This document shows positions 6,488-14,429 of a stretch of DNA of 25,450 bases, piece after piece. Both the position numbers and the translations under genes were made by a program. The notes below the pieces were generated by a model. The model made no database searches. It was given only the letters and a program-made list of their open reading frames with translations, and had not been told where the DNA came from. This stretch comes from Clostridia bacterium (GTDB taxonomy: Bacteria; Bacillota_A; Clostridia; Christensenellales; Aristaeellaceae), in the NCBI GenBank assembly GCA_017938785.1, contig JAGBAU010000165.1, positions 1-25,450 of the forward strand, written 5' to 3'. Numbering within the stretch: position 1 is the first letter of the stretch; each line of letters starts with the position of its first letter.

Positions 6488-7439
6488 TTTCTTCCTCCTG
6501 TGTAATCAGATATGGATCGAGAATCACGCGCTTATCATCAAACTTTTCACCGGATAGGATGCGCAGAACATAGTCCACAGCCTCCCGTCCGCCGGTGGGG
6601 CAATAGAAGGTTGCTTCCAACACGCCGCGCTGCACCAGGTCCACGCCGCCGCCTTCACCTTTCAGGCCGTCCATGCCCACAAAGCGCACGCCGCCAATGC
6701 GCAGCTCGGCTGCGGCAATCCATGCACCATAAGCCATGGCGTCACTCTGCGCCACCACTACATCCGCCATGTTGGCACAGGTGATGGCATATTCCTTGAA
6801 GCGATCCTGTGCCTGATCCTGCATCCAGTTGGCCACCAGTTGCTGCTCAATTACAATCTCTGGATAATTCGCAATCGCCCGTGAAAAGCCCTCAGAACGC
6901 ACGGCAACCGGCGGAGAATCCTCCGTTCCCAGAATTTCCACAACACGGCCGCCGGCTTTGCCCAGCATTTCCACAACCTGGAGTCCGGCCAGATAGCCGA
7001 TCTGATCATTGTCCGGACCAATGAAGAGGGTATAGTCCTCGCCGCTGACAGCGCGATCCAGCACAACCACGGGTATTTTTTTGTAAACCTCCGCAATAAC
7101 GGGGCGCAGGGCCTCACTGTCATTGGGTGAGATAACCAGAAGATCAATTCCATAGCCCATCAGCATTTCCACATCATCGATCTGGCGCTGCGTATCCTGG
7201 GCGGCATCCGTATAGATTACGCGCAGGTTTTCATGGGCTTGCGCAGCCTCCGCAAATTCCAGATTCATGGTGACGCGCCACGGCTCCACCAGATTGGCCT
7301 GGCTCATACCGATCAGATACTGCCGGTTGACCTCTTCCTTCGGGAACCCATGCACCAATAGCTCCGATTCAAACAACAGGACTGCGGCTGCTATCACACA
7401 GATAAGCACGATTACAATCAGCCAGAGCTTTCCCTTCAT
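6465..7439 (-). CDS. Membrane-anchored sugar-binding protein, probable sensor partner of the kinase
   Basis: A 324-residue periplasmic-binding-protein of the ribose/galactofuranose type (cluster B). After a single hydrophobic N-terminal helix (residues 5-24, WLIVIVLICVIAAAVLLF) with no clear cleavage site, it reads YLIGMSQANLVEPWRVTMN, DLLVISPNDSEALRP, IPVVVLDRAVSG and PTGGREAVDYV. The same signatures occur in the main binding protein at 10558-11499 (IGMSQCNLGEPWRVAMN, LIIASPNEATPL, IPVILLDRKIDG, PTGGKEAIENA), so they are paralogues. The start ATG overlaps the response regulator stop (ATGA). Its place behind kinase and regulator, away from permease and ATPase, argues for signalling rather than transport, as with the xylose sensor XylFII that pairs with LytS/YesN in Clostridium. 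It could instead be a low-expressed second binding protein. Confidence 0.85.
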   Translation of the reverse strand: MKGKLWLIVIVLICVIAAAVLLFESELLVHGFPKEEVNRQYLIGMSQANLVEPWRVTMNLEFAEAAQAHENLRVIYTDAAQDTQRQIDDVEMLMGYGIDLLVISPNDSEALRPVIAEVYKKIPVVVLDRAVSGEDYTLFIGPDNDQIGYLAGLQVVEMLGKAGGRVVEILGTEDSPPVAVRSEGFSRAIANYPEIVIEQQLVANWMQDQAQDRFKEYAITCANMADVVVAQSDAMAYGAWIAAAELRIGGVRFVGMDGLKGEGGGVDLVQRGVLEATFYCPTGGREAVDYVLRILSGEKFDDKRVILDPYLITQEEENGNEIQS

Positions 7440-8644
7440 TGCTTGCGATCCTCCAGTCGATAGTCCGCAGGCGAAATGCCAAGCACTTTTTTAAACGCTG
7501 TGCTGAAATAATTTCCACCGCTGTAGCCCACCATTTCCGCCACCTGCCAGATGCGAATTTCCGGATCGCGCATCAGCTGCACCGCCTTATTGATGCGGAC
7601 ATTGGTGAGATACTTGGCGAAAGGCATTCCAAGTTCCTGTTTCATCAGGCGGCTGAGGTAAGCAGGATGAACGTTCAGTGCAGCGGCTACATCGTTAAGG
7701 CCCATATCCATATCGGCAAAATGGCCGGCAATATAGCGCTTTGCTGCTTCAACGACAGGCGAGAGTTTCACGCTGCCCAGCAGCTTTTCCACCGCAGCAT
7801 CATAGACGGAAGCAACCTGCGTGAGCGTAGCCAGCGGCAGAGCTGCGGTATGAACCTGCACGCCTAACTCGGTACCGAGGGCGCGTTCCGCAATTCTGGC
7901 AATCGATTCATCCATTTCCTCCGGCGCATCATAGATCAGCGCCACATTGCCACGGTCATCGCAGAATGGGCAGTTGTAACGCATCCGGTCTGCCACCTCG
8001 CTCAGCGCATCCTGCAGGGCGTACTGGCGCAGGATATTCTTCCATGGCTTTTCATCTGCAGAACTGCTCCGCACGGATACCAGCATCAGCATCATACGCA
8101 CAGGCTGCGGAAAATCAAAATACACCCGGAAATCCCGGATCTCGTCCTCCTCAATCCGACCGGAAACGGCGTCCCGCAGGAATTCCTCCCGCAAGAATTC
8201 ACGCCTGTTGCCGATCTGCGCAATGGCCCATTCAAAATGGCGGTTGCGTTCCCGTTCCGTTTCCAGCTGCTCAATGGCGTCCGTGAGCACGGTTCGAAGT
8301 TCATCTACTTCAATGGGCTTGAGCAGGTATGCATGCACATTCAGTTCCAGCGCACGGCGGGCATAATCGAATTCTTCGTAGCCGGTAATAACGATGATCT
8401 TTGCATCCGCACGGGTTCTGCGGATGGCCGCAATAAAATCCAGACCATTCATGAAAGGCATGTTGATGTCCACCAGCAGGATATCCGGTCTCAGCTTTTC
8501 CGCAGCCTCCAACGCCATTTCGCCGTCTTCCGCCTCGCAGATGACCTCCGCCGCAAGATTCAGCCGGTCAATCTGTCCATGAAGCCCCCGGCGAATCTTC
8601 GGTTCATCATCTGCGATCAGGATTTTCCACGGTTTCATGCTCAT
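7436..8644 (-). CDS. YesN-type AraC-family response regulator
   Basis: A 402-residue two-domain regulator. Residues 7-120 are a receiver domain: acidic pair D12/D13, phospho-acceptor D59 (LLVDINMP), T87 (VITGYEEF) and K109 (LLKPIEV). The C-terminal ~100 residues are an AraC-type double helix-turn-helix (AAALNVHPAYLSRLMKQELG and VAEMVGYSGGNYFSTAFKKV, ending GISPADYR). The middle region is a variable linker. Its ATG overlaps the kinase stop as ATGA and has a GGAGGAG site. As with other YesN proteins it probably activates the neighbouring sugar transport operon (ATPase gene at 12570-14093) when the kinase is stimulated; the target is inferred from position. Confidence 0.92.
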   Translation of the reverse strand: MSMKPWKILIADDEPKIRRGLHGQIDRLNLAAEVICEAEDGEMALEAAEKLRPDILLVDINMPFMNGLDFIAAIRRTRADAKIIVITGYEEFDYARRALELNVHAYLLKPIEVDELRTVLTDAIEQLETERERNRHFEWAIAQIGNRREFLREEFLRDAVSGRIEEDEIRDFRVYFDFPQPVRMMLMLVSVRSSSADEKPWKNILRQYALQDALSEVADRMRYNCPFCDDRGNVALIYDAPEEMDESIARIAERALGTELGVQVHTAALPLATLTQVASVYDAAVEKLLGSVKLSPVVEAAKRYIAGHFADMDMGLNDVAAALNVHPAYLSRLMKQELGMPFAKYLTNVRINKAVQLMRDPEIRIWQVAEMVGYSGGNYFSTAFKKVLGISPADYRLEDRKQ

Positions 8645-10428
8645 TCGGACTCCTCCCTTCGGCGCGTGCTGTCCGCTTCTGCAGTGATCGCCGGGCAGCG
8701 CAGCTGCACAGTGACGCCGCCCTGTTCGTTAATCTGGTAATGCAGGCCGTATTCCCTGCCGTAGGACAAGCGGATGCGGTCGTTTACGTTAAAGATGCCG
8801 TAGCCGTGGTCGTATTCCGTACCTGCCGGCGCATGCAGGGCCGCATTGAGCTCATCACATTTCTCCAGGGTCATACCTGCGCCGTCATCCTCCACCTGCA
8901 TGATGAGTAGTGCGCCCTCGCGCCTGCCGCTCAGACGGATATGACCATCACCGCGCTTCTGCTTGATGCCGTGGTAAATGGCGTTTTCCACCAGCGGTTG
9001 CAGGATCAGCTTGTTCACGCGAAGGGTAAGCAGTTCCTCCGGAACATCGATCTCATAATTCAGTTTATTCTCATAGCGCACTTTCTGGATGTAGAGATAG
9101 CTGCATACATGGTCCATCTCATCTGCAAGGGAAATGACCTCGCGTCCACGGCTCAGGCTTACCCTGAACAGGCGGGTCAGCGCGCTAACCAGCTTTACAA
9201 TATCGGCGGCCTGATGCTCCTCCGCCATCCAGCGTATGGTGTCGAGGGTATTGTAGAGGAAATGAGGCTTGATCTGGGCCTGCAGTGTGCGGATTTCGGC
9301 CTCGCGCTTGTCCTGCTGTTCCTTATAAACCAGGTCCAGCAAGCCGCGGATTTTATCCATCATGCTGTTGAAGCTTGAACCCAACTGGCGGATTTCGCCG
9401 GAATAGCGCCGTGTATCAAAGGATACATCCAGATGACCATTTTCCGCTTCTCCCATCAGGCGGCGCAGGCGGCTGATGGGGTCGGTGAAGGATGCGGAAA
9501 AACTCAATGCAACGATAGTCGCCAATACAATAGAGAGTGCCGCCACGATCAGCATATATCTGCGGAGGCTGCCTACCGACTGCGGCGTCTCTCCGATGCG
9601 GAACACGCCCACCGTCCCCCATCCGGTCACATCCGAATGGGTAAAGAGCAACTGGTATTGCTCGCCGTCAATGGTGTGCATATTGGGCGCATCCTCCAGC
9701 CATTCCTGGCGGATGCGGTATACGGTGTCATTGACCGGGGCGTATACGATTTCCCCATCACCATCCTGCACAAATACATAGCCGGATTTGCCCAGCGTAA
9801 CGTCGCGGATGCGCTCCTCGATGGCGTTGGTGAGCATATCCACGCTGATGACACCCAACAGTTCGCACGTATCCGGATCGTTGACTGCGCGCACAACGGT
9901 GACGATGCTGTTGGCGGAATAATTCCTGTAGTTTCGAATATTGCGGCCTATGGGACTGGAGAGCAGCACCATATCGCCGCCTGCGCCGACAGCCTCGGCA
10001 TACCATGCATCCTTGTTCAGCGGATAGCGCGTCACGCGGTAGAGTTCGTTGGAGGCATACAGTCCATTTTCGCCGGCAACCAGTATGCCACCCACCAGCT
10101 GGGCATTTGCATCCCGGTAGATTTGCATCTGGGTGCGCACAGCCGTCTCCAGTTGAATGCGCCCGTGGGAATAAAAATCATCCAGACGCAGGTAATTAAT
10201 CACGTCCTCATTGACGGATAGATAGCGGATCATCCGGTCCACGGTGCTGACGGAAGCATCGATATTCATGCGCACCTGGTCGAGCATCTGGGTGGAATAC
10301 TCCGTGGCCTGTTCATCAATGCCGCGGGCATAGAAATAGTTACTGAAGGCGGTGATGAAAAGAAGAGGTGCGGCAATCAGCAGCACCATATAGATCAAGA
10401 GCTGTTTTTGCAGGCTCAACCGGTTCAT
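8641..10428 (-). CDS. YesM/LytS-type sensor histidine kinase
   Basis: A 595-residue membrane kinase. TM1 is at residues 10-29, an extracellular dCache-like sensor at about 30-288, TM2 at 291-312, and a HAMP linker follows (FTDPISRLRRLM). The His_kinase box QIKPHFLYNTLDTIRW puts the phospho-acceptor at H389. The ATPase domain has the N-box LQPLVENAIYHG (477-488), the G1 box DDGAGM (514-519) and the G2 box GYGIFNVNDRIRL. This box combination is typical of the YesM/LytS family acting with AraC-type regulators. It has its own promoter (10455-10483). It probably reads ligand occupancy of the anchored binding protein encoded two genes downstream. Confidence 0.92.
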   Translation of the reverse strand: MNRLSLQKQLLIYMVLLIAAPLLFITAFSNYFYARGIDEQATEYSTQMLDQVRMNIDASVSTVDRMIRYLSVNEDVINYLRLDDFYSHGRIQLETAVRTQMQIYRDANAQLVGGILVAGENGLYASNELYRVTRYPLNKDAWYAEAVGAGGDMVLLSSPIGRNIRNYRNYSANSIVTVVRAVNDPDTCELLGVISVDMLTNAIEERIRDVTLGKSGYVFVQDGDGEIVYAPVNDTVYRIRQEWLEDAPNMHTIDGEQYQLLFTHSDVTGWGTVGVFRIGETPQSVGSLRRYMLIVAALSIVLATIVALSFSASFTDPISRLRRLMGEAENGHLDVSFDTRRYSGEIRQLGSSFNSMMDKIRGLLDLVYKEQQDKREAEIRTLQAQIKPHFLYNTLDTIRWMAEEHQAADIVKLVSALTRLFRVSLSRGREVISLADEMDHVCSYLYIQKVRYENKLNYEIDVPEELLTLRVNKLILQPLVENAIYHGIKQKRGDGHIRLSGRREGALLIMQVEDDGAGMTLEKCDELNAALHAPAGTEYDHGYGIFNVNDRIRLSYGREYGLHYQINEQGGVTVQLRCPAITAEADSTRRREESE

Positions 10429-10454
10429 GCGCGCATCCCCTTTCCTTTTCTATA

Positions 10455-10483
10455 ATTATAAACAGTATCGCCCTGAATGTAAA
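10455..10483 (-). promoter_or_regulatory. Promoter of the kinase-regulator-sensor operon
   Basis: Minus strand TTTACA (10478-10483), 17-bp spacer, TATAAT (10455-10460), directly upstream of the kinase ATG and downstream of the hairpin that follows the binding protein gene. It would let the sensing genes be transcribed separately from the transporter. Confidence 0.75.
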
Positions 10484-10507
10484 CGTTTTGTTGCGCCGAA
10501 TATGTTG

Positions 10508-10532
10508 AAAAGAGGACGGCCGAGCCGTCCTC
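10508..10532 (-). terminator. Hairpin between binding protein and kinase genes
   Basis: A perfect 9-bp stem with a three-base loop (arms 10512-10520 and 10524-10532), followed on the minus strand by TTTTC, 26 bp after the binding protein stop. The T-run is short, so it may terminate only partly or protect the 3' end of the transporter mRNA. Confidence 0.65.
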
Positions 10533-10557
10533 AGTATTCAAGCTTGCATTTATTGGC

Positions 10558-11499
10558 TTAGCCGCCGTACTTCACGAGCAGTTCAGCTGCGTTGTCGGGA
10601 TTGATAACCTCGGTGCCGAGGGTGACAACCTTCTCCAGTTCTTCGCCCAGAACCAGGAGCTTATAAGCATTTTCGATGGCTTCCTTGCCGCCGGTGGGAT
10701 AGACCATGGACAGGCTCAGGCGGCCGTCCATAACGGAGCGGATACCACCATCGGGGGTGGGCAGGCCGTCAACGCCGATGAAGAGGATGTCCTTCTCGCG
10801 GCCGGCATTCTTGGCTGCGATGTATGCGCCCTCTGCCATGGGGTCATTCAGGCAGTAGAAGAGGTCGATGTCATCATGCACCTGCAGCATTTCTTCTGCA
10901 ACAGTGATGGCCTTCTCACGCAGCCAGTCAGCATTGTTGTTGGCGATGATTTCCAGCTTCGGGTTCTTTGCGATACCCTCGCGGAAGCCCTGGTCGCGCT
11001 CGATGCCGCCGGAGGTGCCGGCCAGACCTTCGATTTCGCAGATCTTGCCGCCGTCGGGCAGCAGAACGTCGGCTACATATTCACCGCAGACGCGGCCAAT
11101 GTATACGTTGTCGGCGCCGATGAACTGGGTGTAGGTGTCGCCGTCAATCTTGCGGTCCAGCAGGATGACCGGGATGCCGGCTTCATAGGCACGCTTGATG
11201 ACGTTGGTGAGGGGAGTTGCCTCATTGGGGGAAGCGATGATCAGGTCAACCTGCATCTGAATGAAGTTCTCGATGTCGGCAATCTGCTTGGAGTTGTCCT
11301 GAGCAGCGTCGGCATAGATCACATCGAACATGGGATAGTCCTTTGCAGCAGCAGCAATCTGGTCGTTCATTGCTACGCGCCAGGGTTCGCCGAGGTTGCA
11401 CTGAGACATACCGATGACGTAAGTCTTTTCTTCTGCAAAGGCAAGGCCCATCGTTGCGATGAGAGCAAGCATCAGCAATACGGTCAAAATCTTCTTCAT
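10558..11499 (-). CDS. Sugar ABC transporter binding protein (ribose/galactofuranose type)
   Basis: A secreted protein of 313 residues with a clear signal peptide (MKKILTVLLMLALIATMGLAFAEE, cleavage near residue 22; no lipobox cysteine). The mature part is a cluster B periplasmic-binding domain: IGMSQCNLGEPWRVAMN, YADAAQDNSKQIADIENFI, VDLIIASPNEATPLTN, IPVILLDRKIDGDTYTQFIGADN, LFIGVDGLPTPDGG and SMVYPTGGKEAIENA. It resembles YtfQ-like (galactofuranose) proteins more than RbsB, but the sugar cannot be read from the sequence. An AGGAGGG site precedes the ATG. It is the third gene of the transporter operon; being followed by a hairpin fits the usual high expression of binding proteins. Confidence 0.9.
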   Translation of the reverse strand: MKKILTVLLMLALIATMGLAFAEEKTYVIGMSQCNLGEPWRVAMNDQIAAAAKDYPMFDVIYADAAQDNSKQIADIENFIQMQVDLIIASPNEATPLTNVIKRAYEAGIPVILLDRKIDGDTYTQFIGADNVYIGRVCGEYVADVLLPDGGKICEIEGLAGTSGGIERDQGFREGIAKNPKLEIIANNNADWLREKAITVAEEMLQVHDDIDLFYCLNDPMAEGAYIAAKNAGREKDILFIGVDGLPTPDGGIRSVMDGRLSLSMVYPTGGKEAIENAYKLLVLGEELEKVVTLGTEVINPDNAAELLVKYGG

Positions 11500-11571
11500 G
11501 GAATTACCCTCCTTTTATTTTTTAGCCCGCAGGCTTAAGGATCGATTGAAAAACGGGGTTCGGGGAAACGA

Positions 11572-12573
11572 TCAGTCTTCCTTCTTTACAGCCTGCAGGA
11601 ATACCGACAGGATGATCAGGAAGCCCTTGACAACCAGCTGGATATTGGAATTGATGCCGTTCAGGCCCATGATGTTGTCCAGCATACCGAAGATCAGCGC
11701 GCCCACCAGGGTGCCGAACATGGTGCCCTTGCCGCCGGACATGCTGGTTCCGCCGATGGCAACGGCCGCTACTGCAAACATTTCGTAGCTCATGCCCTCA
11801 TTGGGACCGCCCTGACTGATCTGGGCGGAGTGGATCATGCCTGCGATGGAGGCAAGCAAACCGGAGAGCATGAAGGCGATCAGCTTTACGCGCTTGGTCT
11901 TGATGCCGGAGAGATGGGCCGCGGTGGGATTGCCGCCGGTGGCATAGATCTGGCGGCCGAAACGGGTCTTGCTCATGATGATCCAGAAGATCACAAGCAG
12001 GGTCAGGAAGATGATGGCCGGTACCGGCACCACGCCGCCCAGGCGCATGCACAGCACTTCAAATTCCGGTGCTGCAAGGCCCTCACCCACGCCGTAGGTC
12101 AGCGGAATACCCGCGCCGCCGGACCACAATCGTGCAAGGCCACGGGCGATGTTCATCGACGCCAGCGTTACGACGAAAGCCTGTATCTTCATGCGGGTAA
12201 TGACAAATCCGTTGAACAGGCCGTATGCTGCGCCGATGCCCAGGCAAACCAGCACCGTGGGCACAAAGCCCAGTCCGTTATGGACCATCAGTGCTGCCGA
12301 ACCTGTGGATACCAGGCCGACCACCGAACCTACGGAGAGGTCGATATCGCCCAGGAGGATAATCATCGTCATGCCGATGGCAAGGATACCGGTTTCTGAA
12401 ACCGCGCGCAGCAGGTTCATGATGTTGGTCACGCTCAGGAACATGTTGCGTCCGTTGCGCACGCATACCAGAGAACCAATGATGAACAGGGCGATCAGTG
12501 CAATGTAGCTCTGACCTTGAAGGATAAACTCCTTCAGATTGAATTTCTTTTGTTCCAGATTTTTCTGACTCAT
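11572..12573 (-). CDS. Sugar ABC transporter permease (RbsC family)
   Basis: A 333-residue integral membrane protein with about ten hydrophobic segments. Family marks are GMTMIILLGDIDLSVGSVVGL (residues about 75-95), TRMKIQAFVVTLASMNIARGLARLWSGG, TRFGRQIYATGGNPTAAHLSGIKTKRVK (the cytoplasmic loop that contacts the ATPase) and VAAVAIGGTSMSGGKGTMFGTLVGALIFGMLDN near the C-terminus. It forms the membrane channel for the sugar captured by the binding protein. Its start overlaps the ATPase stop as ATGA, so the two are co-translated; 72 bp separate it from the binding protein gene. Confidence 0.93.
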   Translation of the reverse strand: MSQKNLEQKKFNLKEFILQGQSYIALIALFIIGSLVCVRNGRNMFLSVTNIMNLLRAVSETGILAIGMTMIILLGDIDLSVGSVVGLVSTGSAALMVHNGLGFVPTVLVCLGIGAAYGLFNGFVITRMKIQAFVVTLASMNIARGLARLWSGGAGIPLTYGVGEGLAAPEFEVLCMRLGGVVPVPAIIFLTLLVIFWIIMSKTRFGRQIYATGGNPTAAHLSGIKTKRVKLIAFMLSGLLASIAGMIHSAQISQGGPNEGMSYEMFAVAAVAIGGTSMSGGKGTMFGTLVGALIFGMLDNIMGLNGINSNIQLVVKGFLIILSVFLQAVKKED

Positions 12574-14093
12574 GCAGGATCCTCCTCTCTGAGCGTTGCA
12601 GCGTACAGCAGTTTTTCCTGTGTTGCTTCGTCCCGCATGAATTCACCCGTAACCCTGCCTTCACACAGGGTGATGATGCGGTCCGAAATACCAATGATCT
12701 CCGGAAGTTCAGAGGAAATAACGATGATGCCAATTCCCTTGGCTGCAAGGTCCGAAATCATCTGGTAGATTTCCGCTTTTGCGCCGACGTCAATGCCGCG
12801 TGTGGGTTCATCCAGCAGCAAAACCTTGGGGTGGGTAATCATCCATCTGCCCAGTACAACCTTCTGCTGGTTGCCGCCGGAGAGGGTCTGGCACAGGGTT
12901 TTCACGCTGGGTGCCTTGATGCGCATGGCCTTCATCTGAACATCCCACTCAGCCTTTTCCGCGTCTGTATTCATGAAGATACCCTTGGTGAATTTCTTCA
13001 GCAGCGGCAGCGACATATTTTCGCCGATGGATCTGAGGAGCACCAGGCCCTTGCCCTTGCGATCCTCAGTTGCAAAGGCGAGGCCTCGGTTAATTGCATC
13101 TCTGGGGGATTTGATGACGGCTTTTTGGCCTTCGATATAGATATCTCCCGAGGATGTACCGGGATGCACGCCGAATAAACACTCAAAAATTTCGGAGCGT
13201 CCAGCACCCAGCAGTCCTGCGATGCCAAGCACTTCACCCTTGCGCAGGGAAAAGGAGACGTCGCTCAGCGGACGGTAGGAGGAACCTTGCTTGGCTCTCA
13301 GGTTTAAATGCTCCACGCGGAGAATCTCTTCACCGATCTCAACCTCTCCCTTGGGGTACATATCCGTGATTTCACGGCCAACCATCATGGAGATGATCTC
13401 ATTGCGGTCGGTTTCCTTCGCCGATACGGTGCCGATGTACTGGCCGTCGCGCAGTACCGTCAGCCTGTCGGCAATTTCAAATACTTCCTCCATGCGGTGG
13501 GTGATGTAGATGATGCCGACCCCCTCGGCGGACAGCCTGCGGATCACCTTGAAAAGCTGCTCCGTTTCCGCCTTGGAAATTGCAGAGGTGGGTTCGTCCA
13601 TGATCAGGATGCGTGCATTCAGGGAAATCGCCTTGGCGATTTCCACCATCTGCTGTTCGCCCACGCGCAGGGATTTCAGCGGGCGCTTGGGATTGAGGTT
13701 CAGCTCCAGCAAATCCAGATACTTCGCTGCTTCCTGTTCCTGCGCTTTTTTATCCACGAACCCGGCCTTATTTGCCTTTTCGCGGCCCATAAACATGTTT
13801 TCAGCGATAGAAAGCTCCTTGACCATCTGCAGCTCCTGGTGTATCTTGGCGATTCCCAGATTCCGGGCAGCGATGGGACTGCCGACCTGCTCGCGCTTGC
13901 CGTCGATGTATATATCACCTTCGTAATGCACGAGCGAACCGGAAAGAATGTTCATCAACGTGGACTTTCCCGCGCCGTTTTCACCCATCAGTGCCAGCAC
14001 TTCACCCGCCTGCAAAGTCAAGTTCACATTGTTTAAGGCTCGTACAGGGCCAAAGCTCTTGCTGATGCCCGTCATTTTCAAAAGCTCGCTCAT
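12570..14093 (-). CDS. Sugar ABC transporter ATPase with two nucleotide-binding domains (RbsA/MglA/YtfR family)
   Basis: A 507-residue protein, the usual length for carbohydrate uptake type 2 (CUT2) ATPases. The first domain has Walker A GENGAGKST (37-45), signature LRVGEQQMVEIAKA and Walker B ILIMDEPTSAI. The second half has a degenerate Walker A (GLLGAGRSE), signature LSGGNQQKVVLGRWM and Walker B VLLLDEPTRGIDVG. One regular and one degenerate site is normal for this family. It powers uptake through the adjacent permease and is the first gene of the operon, with a GGAAG ribosome binding site. The likely regulator is the YesN-type protein encoded downstream. Confidence 0.94.
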   Translation of the reverse strand: MSELLKMTGISKSFGPVRALNNVNLTLQAGEVLALMGENGAGKSTLMNILSGSLVHYEGDIYIDGKREQVGSPIAARNLGIAKIHQELQMVKELSIAENMFMGREKANKAGFVDKKAQEQEAAKYLDLLELNLNPKRPLKSLRVGEQQMVEIAKAISLNARILIMDEPTSAISKAETEQLFKVIRRLSAEGVGIIYITHRMEEVFEIADRLTVLRDGQYIGTVSAKETDRNEIISMMVGREITDMYPKGEVEIGEEILRVEHLNLRAKQGSSYRPLSDVSFSLRKGEVLGIAGLLGAGRSEIFECLFGVHPGTSSGDIYIEGQKAVIKSPRDAINRGLAFATEDRKGKGLVLLRSIGENMSLPLLKKFTKGIFMNTDAEKAEWDVQMKAMRIKAPSVKTLCQTLSGGNQQKVVLGRWMITHPKVLLLDEPTRGIDVGAKAEIYQMISDLAAKGIGIIVISSELPEIIGISDRIITLCEGRVTGEFMRDEATQEKLLYAATLREEDPA

Positions 14094-14300
14094 GCTGCAC
14101 TTCCTTTCTATAGCAAATGGATCAATCCTTCAAGCGACTGTTTACACTACGAATATAACACATTCTTCACATTTGACGCTCTACATTTTTCTGATTCACA
14201 TGTTTGAATTTCCAAACAAAACTCCACATTGAATTCAATTTCTCGTTTACAAAAAGGCGCCCGGGAAATGCTGATTGCAAAGGATAGGTCATTATAAAGC
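14094..14300 (-). promoter_or_regulatory. Upstream region of the sugar transporter operon
   Basis: About 200 bp of AT-rich DNA before the ATPase gene. A candidate extended -10 element TGTTATATT is at 14152-14160 on the minus strand without a good -35 box, which is typical of activator-dependent promoters. Upstream, an interrupted palindrome (ATTCA, six bases, TGAAT, about 14191-14206) could be part of an activator site. No gene is supported here. Confidence 0.4.
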
Positions 14301-14333
14301 AACAGCCTGACCGGAATATCCGGTCAGGCTGTT
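14301..14333 (-). terminator. Strong hairpin ending the citrate-to-2-oxoglutarate operon
   Basis: A perfect 15-bp inverted repeat with a three-base ATA loop (arms 14301-14315 and 14319-14333), 97 bp after the isocitrate dehydrogenase stop. On the minus strand it is followed by GCTTTATAAT, so the T-run is weak, but stem stability and position suit a terminator. Confidence 0.75.
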
Positions 14334-14429
14334 GCCATCCAATGAGCTTTTTCCGCATCTCCAATAGGTATGCTTCTTCAATTCCTGTTTCTATATTTTT
14401 TGACAGCATTAATTTGAACACACCTATAT

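Noticed and set aside
12570..14093. Second nucleotide-binding site of the sugar ATPase taken as damaged
   Set aside because: The degenerate Walker A (GLLGAGRSE) is normal in the RbsA/MglA family, so it is not a pseudogene sign.
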